A stretch of 64,000 nucleotides of DNA from Branchipolynoe longqiensis (Eukaryota; Annelida; Polychaeta; Phyllodocida; Polynoidae): the NCBI GenBank assembly GCA_030323885.1, contig CM059187.1, forward strand, positions 83,846,027 through 83,910,026, read 5' to 3'. Below the pieces are notes generated by a model. It had not been told where the DNA came from and made no database searches. It worked only from the letters and a program-made list of their open reading frames with translations. Made by a program: the position numbers and the translations under genes. Shown here piece after piece: positions 22,556 through 35,500 of the stretch. The stretch's first letter is position 1; each line of letters starts with the position of its first letter.

Positions 22556-23363
22556 AGTTTTATTTGTAATTTGTACATTGTATTGACTGATATTAGGCTA
22601 ATAGGATTGAGTGTTTCGTGCGGGACAAAATTAGAACTTGTAGAAAATTTTAAAAAAACAGCGATTTGTGCTATACACACGGGCATGCTGCTCTCTACTG
22701 CAGTGAAACCCGTCGCTAGTTTTGGTACACATGATGCCCAATATAGTTCGTTTATGAGCGAGGACAAGCACTCTTATTTACAGCTCAACTACAACTACTC
22801 ATTTTCCAGCAACGGATTTACAAGATTTTACATTAATAACGGAGCCATGAATTATTATATATTTACGATCATTAGAAGTTAATAAAAATATAAAAAGTTA
22901 ACAGCACATATCTTTGTGTGGTTCAGTCATGATACGTGTTAAATCAAATTCAGACAATACTTGCTGTCATTTATAAACATGGATTCGAAGTAAGAGCGGG
23001 CTAGCCTACATAACGGAAATAAGTTCACAGAAAATCTACACGATGCACTGGGTACATGACACTACAAGTCATGTACTAATGTATTTTCCAATAAGAACAC
23101 TATCACCTTGGATAAGCGCTATCATCTCATCAATGGATGGTTTTACTTCGCCGTGGCCAGCAGAGAGGAAAGATTTCAATTGCCACATAATAGGTACCAG
23201 AGCAACTTTCACATTAATGAACCGCCTAAGAATCCAATAGTCTTTAAAGAATATCAAATGTATAGCTCTCATCAAATGCATTAATGGATAGAAACATCTC
23301 ATAATTAGGTCCCGTGAGTGTCCTAGACTACGATTGCATCCATGTTGTAATTGACTCCGCTAT

Positions 23364-23550
23364 TTAATAATAGCCGCCTTGGTAGCCACCACGGTTGCCA
23401 TAACCACCACGGTTGTGTCCATAAGCGCCCCGGTTGCCCTGCTGTCCATGTTGGTTGTAGCGCTGGTCACCGGCACTGCGTCCCTGATTCCTGTCTTGGT
23501 ACTGGTCACGCCGATCGTAGCCGCCGCGGTTTCCCCCACTGCCCCCATAT
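23364..23550 (-). CDS. Zinc-finger gene exon 20 (RGG/GY-rich tail and stop)
   Basis: Acceptor CGTTTTTGCAG, then [20 protein letters not shown] and a tail of GGY, RGG and NRGG units ending GGYQGGYY and TAA at 23364-23366. Composition (Gly, Tyr, Arg, Gln, Asn) is that of low-complexity RNA-binding tails. 187 nt. Confidence 0.9.
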
Positions 23551-26500
23551 CTGCAAAAACGGAGCACATACAATTATACTTCACTTACAGACTGGATTAT
23601 TTTTGTTACACCCATCATAATCCAAATTAGTCAGTTTTCAAATAACTGTGGTTGACAAACGACGGACAGCTTTAACACAAACATGGCATGCAGATACCAT
23701 GAAAACCATTCAAAACTAGCGACACTATTTACACCAGATCAGTTTTTTAGAATAGAGGGAGGGCAGGGGTCAAACAGGCAGATGGTGCTCCAAGTAATCT
23801 GCTCAGACACAAACATTTTTATATATACACATATATGTGTATACATAGTGTAGTGGTCTGCACTGGCCTCTCAGGCAAGTAACCACATAGACAGGTAGGC
23901 GTGGGTTGTGTGGGGCCTTGTGTCAGGGGCCTAGGTGGTGTAATGGTTAGCACACTGGCCCAGAATGCAGATATGGGTTCGAGTCCCACTCTAGGTGCAA
24001 TATTTCCCATTTTCATCACCCCCACGACAATACTTTATATGATATACATATATTTTTCCTCAGATATATCGTATAAATACATACATGTCAATATATTTGT
24101 ATACCTTTATATGTATATAATAGTTTGCTTACATAATCAAAAAGAGGAAGACATGATAGTGGGTGAGTTCAAATGGTCGGTTCAAATCCCGTTCTTATAT
24201 GTTGCGAGAACATAAAATCCAAACAAGAAAGTGTTAGGTATGCGGTGATAATATAGTCACAACAAGGATAGTTGAAACTTGACTGTTGGTATTTTTCCGC
24301 AATTCCCTGACAGTGCTAATCCTATAGTGGAAAATCAGAGTTTTCGCGGAAATTCAGCGTCGGTGTAATCATGGATTGATTTCCGCTTTTTTTGGCAGAG
24401 ACCACTTTCATCCCTGTATATATATATGTTGTGATCAGATGCAGCTCGATCACATTCTGCATCTTTGATTCCATCCCCCTCAAAAACTTAACTTAAGTGG
24501 TATTAATAGTCTGTGCTTTTCATAATGTTGGCATGCCATATTCGTAAGAAACTGTCCACCGTTTGTCGAATGGTCATTATTTAAAAACTGACCAATGTAG
24601 AACAAGGTCGATTATTTCTCCATTACTTCTGCTTAATATCATGATATATGAGTTGTTTCAATTTCAAGGAATAGGAACCTAGATTGCTACAACCAGGTTA
24701 TGGTTATGAAAATGCAAAACACACAAGAAGTTCACCAAGTTTACCAGTGATATGCCCTAATTATATGAATAGTTTGAGCAGTAACAAGTTCCACGCAAAC
24801 AACCCCAAAAAAACGGTTTACCAATGGAAGGTTAGGTAAGTGCAACTGGGTACCTGTCTCTGCCGCCCCCGTATCGGTCATCCCTGTGCCCCCGGTCGTC
24901 CCGGTCGTCCCGGTACCCATGCCGGTCCCGGCCCCGGTCCCTGTCCCGGTCCCGATTATCATACTTCTGACGGTTGTAGTCATCACGCCGCCTGTCATCA
25001 CGATAGTCACTCTGCAATAGGAAAACAAGTCATTTATCAAGGAATAATACACAACCTACATTAACTAATTGATTTGTTTGTCTGTTTTGGGTTTTAACAC
25101 CTAAGGTCATATCGGGACCGGGAATGACTTGTGACTGTGCACTCGTGGCAACTTTATAGTGCTGTCCCACTGGAAGAGCAGGCTGCCGGCACCATGACCC
25201 AATTTCCCAGTCACATTATCCTGATACTGAGCTAACCAGTCCTTTCCCTATCCTACTAATGCCGAGTGCCAGGCTAGGTATCAATTTTGTGTCAGTGAGC
25301 TCGCCCACCTTATATGTTTAACTGAAATTGATATTTTACCAAGGAAATTGAGATATAAATAATATATAGCTTTAAAAATAAAATATTTAATGGGGAAGAA
25401 AACCCACGCCTGTTCTTATTAACCTTCCCCATAAGAACTATGTAAATAAACAAGAGTTTTTCTTTGCAATAATTTAACCTGTGTATAAGTTTTATTTCCT
25501 CTTATTTGGTGACCCGTAAAAACATTGGATATTGCTATCCAAACAGGTATATAGACATTGTTACGTGTATATATATATATATATATATATATATGCAGCC
25601 TTAAATCAGTTCACCAAGGTACGTGACAGCTTGTGATTCCACTGACCTGGCCACTTTGGCGATGGCTTGACTGCCCTCTTGATGTGTCTTGTGACGGTTG
25701 TGATCTGGTTGCACTGGGCTCTCTGTTACTGCTCGCCTGTACACTACTTTTGGCTTTGAGGTCAGGTTTCCATGATGGCTCATCAGGCTTGCTTTTCGTT
25801 ACATAGGTGTCACTCTTTGAACGGTACTGTTCCGGTCTCGGCAGCTGCTCTTTGGGTTTGCTGCCTGCTGGACCATTTCCACCTGTCAACGGACCATGTC
25901 CTGGTATTGGTGAAGGCCTTAGAGGTCCCTTCTCACTGCTGAATGAATATTTCTCCTTGGCGTCACTCAGGGGCTCTTTAGGCTTTGGGGATGATTCAGA
26001 CTTTTCCTGTTTCTCCTCCGGTTTCTCTTTGGGCATTTCAGATTTCTCTTCCGGAACAGACATTGGTGCCCCAGGTTTCTCTTCCGGTCCTGGTACCTCA
26101 TGTTTCTGTTCTGGTGCTGGTACCTCAGGTTTCTGTTCTGGTGTTGGTACCTCAGGTTTCTGTTCTGGTGCTGGTACCTCATGTTTCTCTTCTGGTGCTG
26201 GTACCTCATGTTTCTCTTCTGGTGCCGGTACCTCATGTTTCTGTTCTGGTGCTGGTACCTCAGGTTTTTGTTCTGGTGCTGGTACCTCATGTTTCTGTTC
26301 TGGTGCTGGTACCTCAGGTTTCTGTTCTGGTTCTGGTACCTCAGGTTTCTCTTCTGGTGCTGGTACCTCAGGTTTCTGTTCTGGTGCTGGTACCTCAGGT
26401 TTCTCTTCTGGTGCTGGTACCTCAGGTTTCTTTTCCGGTGTTGGTACCTCAGATTTCTCTTCTGGTGCTGGTACCTCAGGTTTCTCTTCAGGCACCTCAG

Positions 26501-29500
26501 GTTTCTCTTCAGGCACCTCAGGTTTCTCTTCAGGTATTGGCACCATAGATTTCTCCTCAGATGCTGCTAGCTCAGCTTTCTCTTCTCCTATTTCAGCTTT
26601 TTCTTCAAGATCAGAAAATAGCACCACAGGTTTCTCTTCAAGAGTAGGCAATGGCACCTCAGCTTTCTCATAAGAGGCTGACGCCTCAGATTTATCTTCA
26701 GCTGCCTGATTCTCTTCATGTTCAAGTTCTTCAGACTTCTTTTCAGGTGCTGAACATGGAGCTTCATCCATTTCTTCAAGTTTGTTCTCAATTTTCTCTT
26801 TGGGTGCTGGTGATGACTCTTCATGCATGTCTTCATGTTCAAATGCTTCAGATTTCGCTTCAGCAGCTGGTGATGCCGGTTCAGATTTCTCATGTTCAGA
26901 CACAATCGGTTTTTCTCTAGAAACAGGAGGCGATTGATCTTCTGATTCATCTTCCGATACATGCATAGGCTCTTCCGATGGATGGCTACATTTTTCGGAG
27001 TCGTCAGATGCCAGTTTATGAACTTCAGAATCCTCTTCCGAAGCCGGCTCTGACATTTCAGATGCCAGGGCGGTTTCTTCGAGTTTCTCTTGAGCTTGAG
27101 ATGAAATGTCCTCGTGGACTGCTGCCTTTTCTCCAAGTTCACTTTTATCCACAGGTGAAGACAATTCTTCCCCGTTTTTTGACTTAATCTCTGTTTTAGC
27201 CGATTCATCGATTTTTTCCTTTAAAGACGGAGATTCAATTTGTGCATCTAGTGCTATAGTGTCTGTGTGGGAAGTTGCTCCTTGTTTCATGTCAGTTTCT
27301 GAAGACTCGTGATCTAGTGAAGTAACTTGCTTTCGTGCATCAGGAATTGTTTCTGGCTGGGTAGAGGTTGTCTCATCCCCAGTAGAGGGTGTGACATCGG
27401 TTATGGGGCTTTCATCGCCACTCCCATCATCATTAGATGCTTTATCCTTTCCGACAGTCCCTGTTTCTGCTGGCGTGGTATCCATGTCAACTTCATGTCT
27501 TGGCGATCGCTGAACACTTGTCTCTGCATCTTGGTCACTTGACTCCGTCTCCATAGGAACAGGCCCCTCATCATTGGAGCCTAATGGTAATTTGTCTAAG
27601 CTGCCATTTGAAGTGACTGTGTCCTCCTCCATCTCCATGGGTTTCTCAGTGTCACTTGATTCAGCTTTGATTGACTCCTCTCCATCCACTGAATTGGTAT
27701 CTACCCCAGGAGAGGAATCAAGTGACGGAGAAGTACTACCAGATCTGGAAGCACTTGCAGACTCATCTGCTGGGGGCCACACGGATGTAGTCTAGAATAA
27801 GAAAACACAGCAGTTATGCAAGGCCAGGTCCTTCAAACAAGCACCATAAGTGAATCCTGTGCCCTGACTTGCCCGCCCCCTTCCTCCCCCCACCCACTCA
27901 ATTTTCCACCTCTGCTACACAGGCAACTAGCCATTCTCTATACATTTGGTGGCAATAACAGCACAGTTTATATACAGCAACCCACCACCTTAGCCCATAA
28001 TACTGAACTTTACTGAACTATAGTTAACAGATTAACCTCCTAATCTATTAATATGGCCTACCTAGGTACCCGCACAGCTACCTATCTACAATGTAATGTA
28101 AATGGTCGGAAGACCAGTGCCTTGGTGCTGAAGAAATGTATGTTCTGATGAATAAACTGTTTTATAAAAAAAAAAGAGCGCATATAAACACTATTCATGA
28201 AAACTAGCACTTGGGAGCTGTAGTTAACATTAGTCGTAATGCGAAGCATTTCGTTTGATGCGAGGGGAGGGAGAGCGACTCACCCCCCCCCCCTCTACCC
28301 CCCTTCCCCCAGCACTCGCCGCCTCGCGCGAACGCCCGCTGCTCACCCTCCCCTCCCCCCCCCCCCCCTGCCCTGAGCGAACTCTCACCCCCTCCTGCCA
28401 CTGCTCACTTCCCCCGCCTGAGCGACCTCACCCCCGCCACTGCTCCTCCCCCCGGCCCTGAGCGACTCACCCCCCTCCTGCCTCTGCTCACTTCCCCCCT
28501 TATAAGGCCGCCCGCCGGCCTCCCTCAGGCACTCAGCCTCCAGCCGCCTTCCAGCTCTCTGCCCTTTTTCTTCTTCTTTGGCTACTCCACCTCGCTGCTC
28601 CTCTGCCGACCCTGCACCATGCCCGGCCGCGGCAAAGGGAAGATTCGGAGAAGCTCCAAGACCTCCGGGATGGCCACGCCAGGACCCTCCTCGGGCTCCC
28701 CGGGTAGCCCCGCCCCCTGTACGGCCCCGACCTCCCCGGCAGCACCCACCGGCCAGCCCAGCAGCGAGACGGCCCTCCTCATCGAGGCCATCACCCGCCT
28801 CACCACACGCATCGAGACCCTCGAGACGGGGCAAGCCCGAGGGGCCCCGGGGAGCCCCCCGCCCACGCCGAGGCGGGAGTGCGCCTGCAGCCTCCACCAC
28901 GTCCCGGCACCTCGGGCCTACGCCGCAGCCGGGAGCCGGGGCCTCCACCTCAAGCGACTCAGCCCGGAGGCCCGCACCTGCAGTACCAGGGCTACACCCG
29001 CGCCCACGCCAGCTCAGCACCACCGCCCACCTACCGCCAGGATCCCGAGGACTACAGCCCGGCATCCGCGGCCGACGCGGTCCGCGACATCCTCGCATCC
29101 GCCGAGGCGCATCGCACCGAGCGCCGCCGAGGGATCCCAGCCGATTACCTCTTCCCTTGCGACCTCGTCGAGAGGGGTGCGGGGCGCAAGGCAGTCAAGC
29201 TCGGAGAAGCAACCAAGGACGAGTACAGCCTCGCCCTCCTCTCCATGGTCAACCACCCATCCTTCCCGGATCACTCCCTCCAGGGCCTACACCAACACCA
29301 CCTCACCCTCATGAGAGACGTCCTCATCCACCCCTGGCCCACCGTCCGCCGGTACTCAGAGACCATCTTTTCCTGGATCGCGGACGGAAGGCTCCCCCAG
29401 GGGTGGCATGACCCTGTGGCCCTCAACGCGCTCAGGCTCGACTCCCTCACCACGCCCACCACCCCGGCAACACCAGCTCCCCGAGGCGACGATGGGGCCC

Positions 29501-32500
29501 GAGGCGCACACCAGCCCCGGCATCAAGCCGACACCCGCACCGCCTACGATAGGCACGCTCACGGGGCTCCCTGCACCGCTTGGAACCGCGATCCCACCTC
29601 GTGCGATCGGGCACCTCTCGGAGAGGCTCACGGCGAGGTGGGAGACAGGCGCCGGCACGTCTGTGCGTATTGCGCCAATGTCCGGCGCATACTAACAATG
29701 CACAGCGAGGCCGGATGCCGCACCAAGCAAGCCCGTGAGCGCCAGACCCCGGCCGCCTCGGCGGATTTTTGATCCGCCGGCCTAGGCCGGCACCTCATCC
29801 CAACCATTCCCGACAGCCCCGCGACGCCCACCGACGGCCACCCAGCGAACACCGATCGAAACGCCGCCCAGAAGAAGCCGAGGATCATCACCTCGCACCT
29901 CACACCTCAGACGACCCAGCCCAGCCTCACGAGAGACCCACCCAGCCCAGCCCTGAGGAGTTCGCTGCCCCCCTGCTCGACCCTCGCCGGACCTCCTCCC
30001 CCAAGGCCTCAGGAGCGGGCCTCCCTTTTTTGGCCGCCCGCTCCCCCTCCACGTAGGCCCCGGACCCTCTTCTCAACCAGGCCTGCCTCTCCGGGCCCCG
30101 CCTCGGGCGCCCCGCGCCCCCGCCTCGGGCGCGCCTCGAGCCCTCTCCTTACTCTTTGGCGGAGGGCTCCTCGGCCCCCCCTCTACCAGAACTCTGACAT
30201 TGCTCCCTATGAGCCCTTCCTGTATTTATCTTCTGCTCCTCATGAGCCCCTCACTTATTGCTCCTCACGAGCCTGTTGCTCCTCATGAGCCCTCTTATTG
30301 CTCTCTGCCTCCTCAGCCTGTTACCTCCTCTGTTGCCCTGCTTGTACCGTTTACCTTACATGTCTCATATGTTTCTGTTCTCTCACTGTTCTCTGTATGT
30401 TGCCCGAGGCGTCACAATAAACGCCTCAGTTTCCCACATCCGCCTCTGTTCTTCCTTCTCGCGCATCGGTCGTAATGCGAAGCATTTCGTTTGATGCGAG
30501 GGGAGGGAGAGCGACTCACCCCCCCCCCTCTACCCCCTTTCCCCCAGCACTCGCGCCTCGCGCGACGCCCGCTGCTCACCCTCCCCCTCCCCCCCTGAGC
30601 GACTCACCCCCCCTCCTGCCACTGCTCACTTCCCCCCGCCCCTGAGCGACTCACCCCCGCCACTGCTCACCTCCCGGCCCGAGCGACTCACCCCCCTCCT
30701 GCCTCTGCTCACTTCCCCCCTTATAAGGCCGCCCGCCGGCCTCCCTCAGGCACTCAGCCTCCAGCCGCCTTCCAGCTCTCTGCCCTTTTTTCTTCTCACC
30801 CACCCAACTCTTCTCTACCCTCCCCCCTCTGCACTTGGGAGCTGTAGTTAACATTAGTCAAGGAATTAGCCGACTACAATCATTGTGCTTCAAAGCTTCA
30901 TAGTCCGAAGAAAGCATAACATTTCATAACTCAAAATACTCACCTAGATTTGATCATATATGTCCAACTTAGATACTGATGCACTTAACTGTTGCTGCAT
31001 CAAAGGGAATACTAAGTCAATTTACTCAAACTTAATACTGCTAAAGCCTTATGGTGTTCAGCATTTCGGTATGCACACCAAAAGTAATTTAGGATGTTCT
31101 CATTTCAAATATATCCAAAATTATCCATCCTAGTTGTAATAACAGTTACTTCAAACTGAAGTAAGATAGCTTATAACATCAAACTGTATATATTTATCTA
31201 AGAAATATGGCAGAAATCAAAACCATCAGACAAGGCAACGTTAAAGTCGCACTATACCAAACTACATCTTTTCAAATTAATTAATATATTTAGTAAAATA
31301 AAATAAAAATTATTTATTTAACTGAACTGGCAATGGAGTTCCTAAGCTTCTTTGGCAGTGTTTTGCTTAAACATTATAGGAACAATTAGCGTGATGGCAT
31401 AAACAAAGATCAGGTTGTTTATTACGTCTAGCACATGCCAATCATTGTACATCAAACAGAAATAAATCTGCTAAAAAATAATTTGACAACCATTGTTGAC
31501 TTAATGGAGTTACAGCATATGGTTATTTAGTATTACTGAGGCTACGGCCTTAGTATTGCTGGGTTTCAGTGTGTGCTCAGGAATGATAGTGGTTTCAGGC
31601 AAAGAAAAAGCAGAAATCAAGCCGAGATTATTATCTCGAGAGCAATTGTCCGTTTACACCTATATCAAAAATGCTGCCCAGGCTGGGAAAAAAACCCAGA
31701 AATCCACTTAAAAACGGAAAAATATCATCCCTGGTGCTTACCTTAGAAGGGGACTTGTAACCAGACATGATCGACACTTTATGCTTTTTATCTCTGTTCT
31801 GCTGCTTTGACGAGGTCCGTTTCCGAGCACCCTCTGGTGTAACTGTTTCTTGCTTACCGGCAGAAGCTATTTCGTATTTCTCTTTTCCTAATCGTATTTT
31901 CACTGAATTGGAAAAATGAATATTATGTACAAAATAATATGTAAGGATGGTTTCGCACATTAATTGTACACATTACAGTAAAACCTCCCTAACCGACCAC
32001 CTCCACAGATCGACCACTCCCGTATATCAATCGCTTTATTTGGGTCCCAACATTACCATTGTAACCATATTCTAACTCCCTAAATCAACTACCTCCCTAA
32101 ATGGACCACTTAAATTCGGTCGGTCAATTTAGAGAGGTTTTACTGTAGTTAGCGGGTGTCATCCAAAGTTTCTGCCATTTTCACAATAGTACAAATAATA
32201 ATACTTTTCCAGGCAAGACCGATAGTACCATTAGACCCCAGAGGGGGGCAGTAGTGACCTGTGAGGGGTCACAGTTTTACACAACCTTTTTGGAGCTGTG
32301 GGGTGGGGGGGGGGGGGGGGAGTGCAAGTAGTTGGCATTGCTTAGGGCGCAAAGGACTGCCCCCCAAGTCCCCCTCCCCATCCCTTACAAAGTAGTTAGT
32401 ACATATCAGCCTCTTAACACAGAACATGATCGTGGTTTGTGTTATATCTTCTTTTTTTTAATTGAGCCATACAAGTGATTATATAATACCCCGTCCCACT

Positions 32501-35500
32501 TTTTGTATGCTTTGTATAACCGTGAAAACGTTCTATTAAAACGTTTTTATAACTTTGGATAACCCCTGCTGCATTGTGTGCTTACTGCTTTATTATGTTC
32601 GGCGTGAATATGGCCTATGCTGCCGACACGGAGTAAAGCAACCACCAATCAATCAATCAATTCTAGCTTTATTATGTGCCAATGCTTCGTTGCGAGCCAA
32701 ATTAAGATTTCTCCATTACTGTGAATTTTTAGGTAGATTCCAATACAAACAAGCATAATTATATGCTCTAAATCTTGGTGCATCTGTGTATATACAGATG
32801 CACTAATTTTGTCGTTGGCACCCTCAGTGTCAATGACATAAAATCAGCCATTCGAATAGGAGAATGCTGGGTCTTTACCTTGCATGTCCATGTGCTCCTC
32901 TAAACGGGCCAGGACCTCACGCAAAGCCTCCTCAGCTGCCGCCTCAGCCGGGAATGCAGCATTGATGACGGACTGGAGTACATAGGCACCCACAGCCTCA
33001 GGGGTCTCATCCACCAGATCTGCAGTACACAACACATCGCACAGTAAGAACGCTGGCAAGACCTATCTGCTAGGATGGCATGGTCTAAGTACACATGTAC
33101 ACAGGGTCCGTACACATGTGAAGATATGGAATCCAAGGCTATTTCAAGGGTGTTTATGGTAAGAATTCAAGACTATTTTCATTTGGATTTAGTCTGAAAT
33201 CGCCATTAGGAATGGCGATTTGAGACTAATTTAGATCAGTGGGGACAATTTAATGGAATTTAAGGCTTTTCAAGACTAATTGCCCAAAATAGGTTAAATT
33301 AAAGACCTTGAAATGGGGCAAATTAAGCTCGAGACGAAAAACAAGACTTTCCGACCCTGCCCTTCTAACTTCTTAAAATATCATATCATTGTGAATCACT
33401 GAGTTCAACCATGCTTATCATACCCTGGTGTCATATATACTATGATGCTCCTGATACTTACTCTCTATCGTCTTCTGGGACACTAGTGTTTGGAAGATTA
33501 TTCAAAAGGTTTTTTGGGTTTTTTTTAAACAAGAGACTTGGTATGGTACCAGCCATAAATACAGAAGCCTCACAGTCTGCGGGAAGGAATTCTTTGTCTG
33601 GGGAGTTCATATCTTCAAAACATTGCCAGCTTATATAAGAAACCAATCAAACAGCAGTGTACAATATTTAAAGACAAGGTGTTAACAGCAACACCAGATT
33701 AACCTCAAATTCCAGGACACACCCAGCTAACACCAGCAGATTCAAATTCATTGCTGCACATGACAAAAATGAACAGAGTATCCTCACCACATGTAATGGA
33801 ACCTAATGGTGGAGTCTCCGACTTGGTCTGAGCACACATCTCAAATGCTCTAAGCTAATCGGATCTAATCTAGTCTAATCTAGGGACGAAACCAACTTCC
33901 AAAACTAATGTAAGCGGATATCATGTGGAGTTCCTCATATTATTTCAAAATTTCAACTTGTTTTCTCATATCCTTCACTGTGAAATGATTTTGCAAAATA
34001 CCGACACAGTCCCCTCCACGTCCCACATTGTGGGAGCTCCATGACCATAGAATCATTTGTATACAGCCTCACAATATAGGATTCATGATTATATAGATAG
34101 AACAATGAATGTCTTATTTACCATGTGAAAAAGTCAGATGTTTCAGAAAATTGGATTAAAAAAAATTCAAGATGTGAAGTAAAGAGCCGTGAAATTCTAG
34201 CGCTTTCATTTTGCCAATGACACGTGGGGTTTTGCATGCGCACCTTTCCCCTTGATGATTCATCATGATGACAAGAGTCGGCAAAGACGCGACAGGATCG
34301 TCGCTTAGCACAGTCGTAATAAATAGCACACTTTTGCACTAAATAAGGTCTAGGCAGAAATAACAGGTATTACAGTAGTAAAAAGGTCAAAGCCTTACAC
34401 TGTAAAACACTGACCGAAGGACAATCTAGATCCATGACGTAACAATAAGGAGACCCGAACTGCGGATTGCTTAGTGTGGTTTCCAGGACTCATACAGGTA
34501 AGAAATTCATTTTTTTAAGGCCGAAAATATAACTTTATAATGATTATGTACATGTCAATTCTTAAGTCTTACCTCACCAGGTTTCTGTATTTTATTTTTA
34601 TAAAGCAAAAGAAGTATAGTTGCTATCACGATGCAAACCAGAATATAGTAAGTGAATGTCCAGAATTGACGTACCGCCCAGAATTGACATACCGCGATTA
34701 TGTTATTGGTCGACGTTTCATTGATGCAGCTGGTAATGAAAACAAATGAAATCGCAGCTGCTTTCAAATTGGACTTCAATAAATAACAAAATTCGAGAGT
34801 TTTTCAGCACATTTGTTCAATCTTCAAGGCCTTTTCAGGGTATTTTCAAATTTAAGGCCTTTTCAAGAGACAACTTCAAATTCAATCCCATTTCAAGATT
34901 GTGCGAACCCTGGGTGTGTGGTGTGTGAGTGTGCGTGCGTGTGATATAATATAATTTTAATACATCCCACACACATATATATATTTGTTACGCGGATAGT
35001 GGGAGGAGAATCTGCCTGGTTGCATTGTCTAGTTGTAGAGTGCAGCTGGTACCTGGCGTGCCGCACTCGGACCTCTTCTTAACCAGCCCCAGGGCGCCCA
35101 GTATTGTCTGGTCCTTCTCAGGCTGCTCTGGAACATCAGGCTCTACAGGAAGAATGCCACATTCCGTTAACATCACACAATGTACAGGCCAACCAATATT
35201 CAGCATAGCTATATCACGTGCAAGGTGTAGAACTTGGCATTGCAACTTTATACACTGCTTGTAGTAACCGAAGTTTTACTTGGCCAAAATACTATCCAAG
35301 GTCACCAGTTTTGGGGGGTTTAAATTTAAAATAATTTATTCGTCTGGAAAGACCTTGCACTACTATCTTCAGGCGCTGTCACTGATCAGAACCGGTATAT
35401 AGTGGTCGGTTATAAAGCTTAGAAGTGAACACTACAAACTACACCGACTATTAACTTCTTTTTTTTTTTAACCATAAAAGCATGGATATTACACATTCTG

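Larger units (their letters stand above)
28236..30830 (+). mobile_element. GC-rich retroelement-like insertion with direct terminal repeats and a gag-like ORF
   Basis: A 2.6-kb island, very GC-rich against an AT-rich background, in the intron between exons 17 and 18 and antisense to the host gene. It is flanked by identical 29-bp sequences (28207-28235 and 30831-30859, GCACTTGGGAGCTGTAGTTA and on), read as a target duplication. About 335 bp at its left (28236-28573) recur at 30472-30797, nearly identical except for C-run lengths. A gag-like ORF lies between. AATAAA lies just before the right repeat rather than inside it, so the layout resembles a full unit followed by a partial second unit, not a normal LTR pair. 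No reverse transcriptase or integrase is encoded. Confidence 0.85.

Noticed and set aside
22523..22882. 119-codon + strand frame downstream of ALG13
   Set aside because: There is no recognisable domain and no homologue known to me, and it falls in the shared 3' region of two convergent genes. Chance is more likely.
25807..26673. Long open frames on the + strand (288, 187 and 156 codons) rich in SGAGTSGF or LVPQVSVL repeats
   Set aside because: They are the antisense of the 27-bp coding minisatellite in exon 18. A stop-free unit stays open in several frames. Only the - strand frame joins neighbouring exons in phase.
28619..28680. Histone H4-like start (MPGRGKGK)
   Set aside because: Only the first eight residues resemble H4. 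The rest is basic and Pro/Ser-rich with no histone fold.
28385..29411. Other long frames in the GC-rich element on both strands (237 codons on -, 277 codons on +)
   Set aside because: GC-rich DNA has few stops. The compositions are Arg/Gly/Pro-rich without any domain, and they overlap the more protein-like gag frames.
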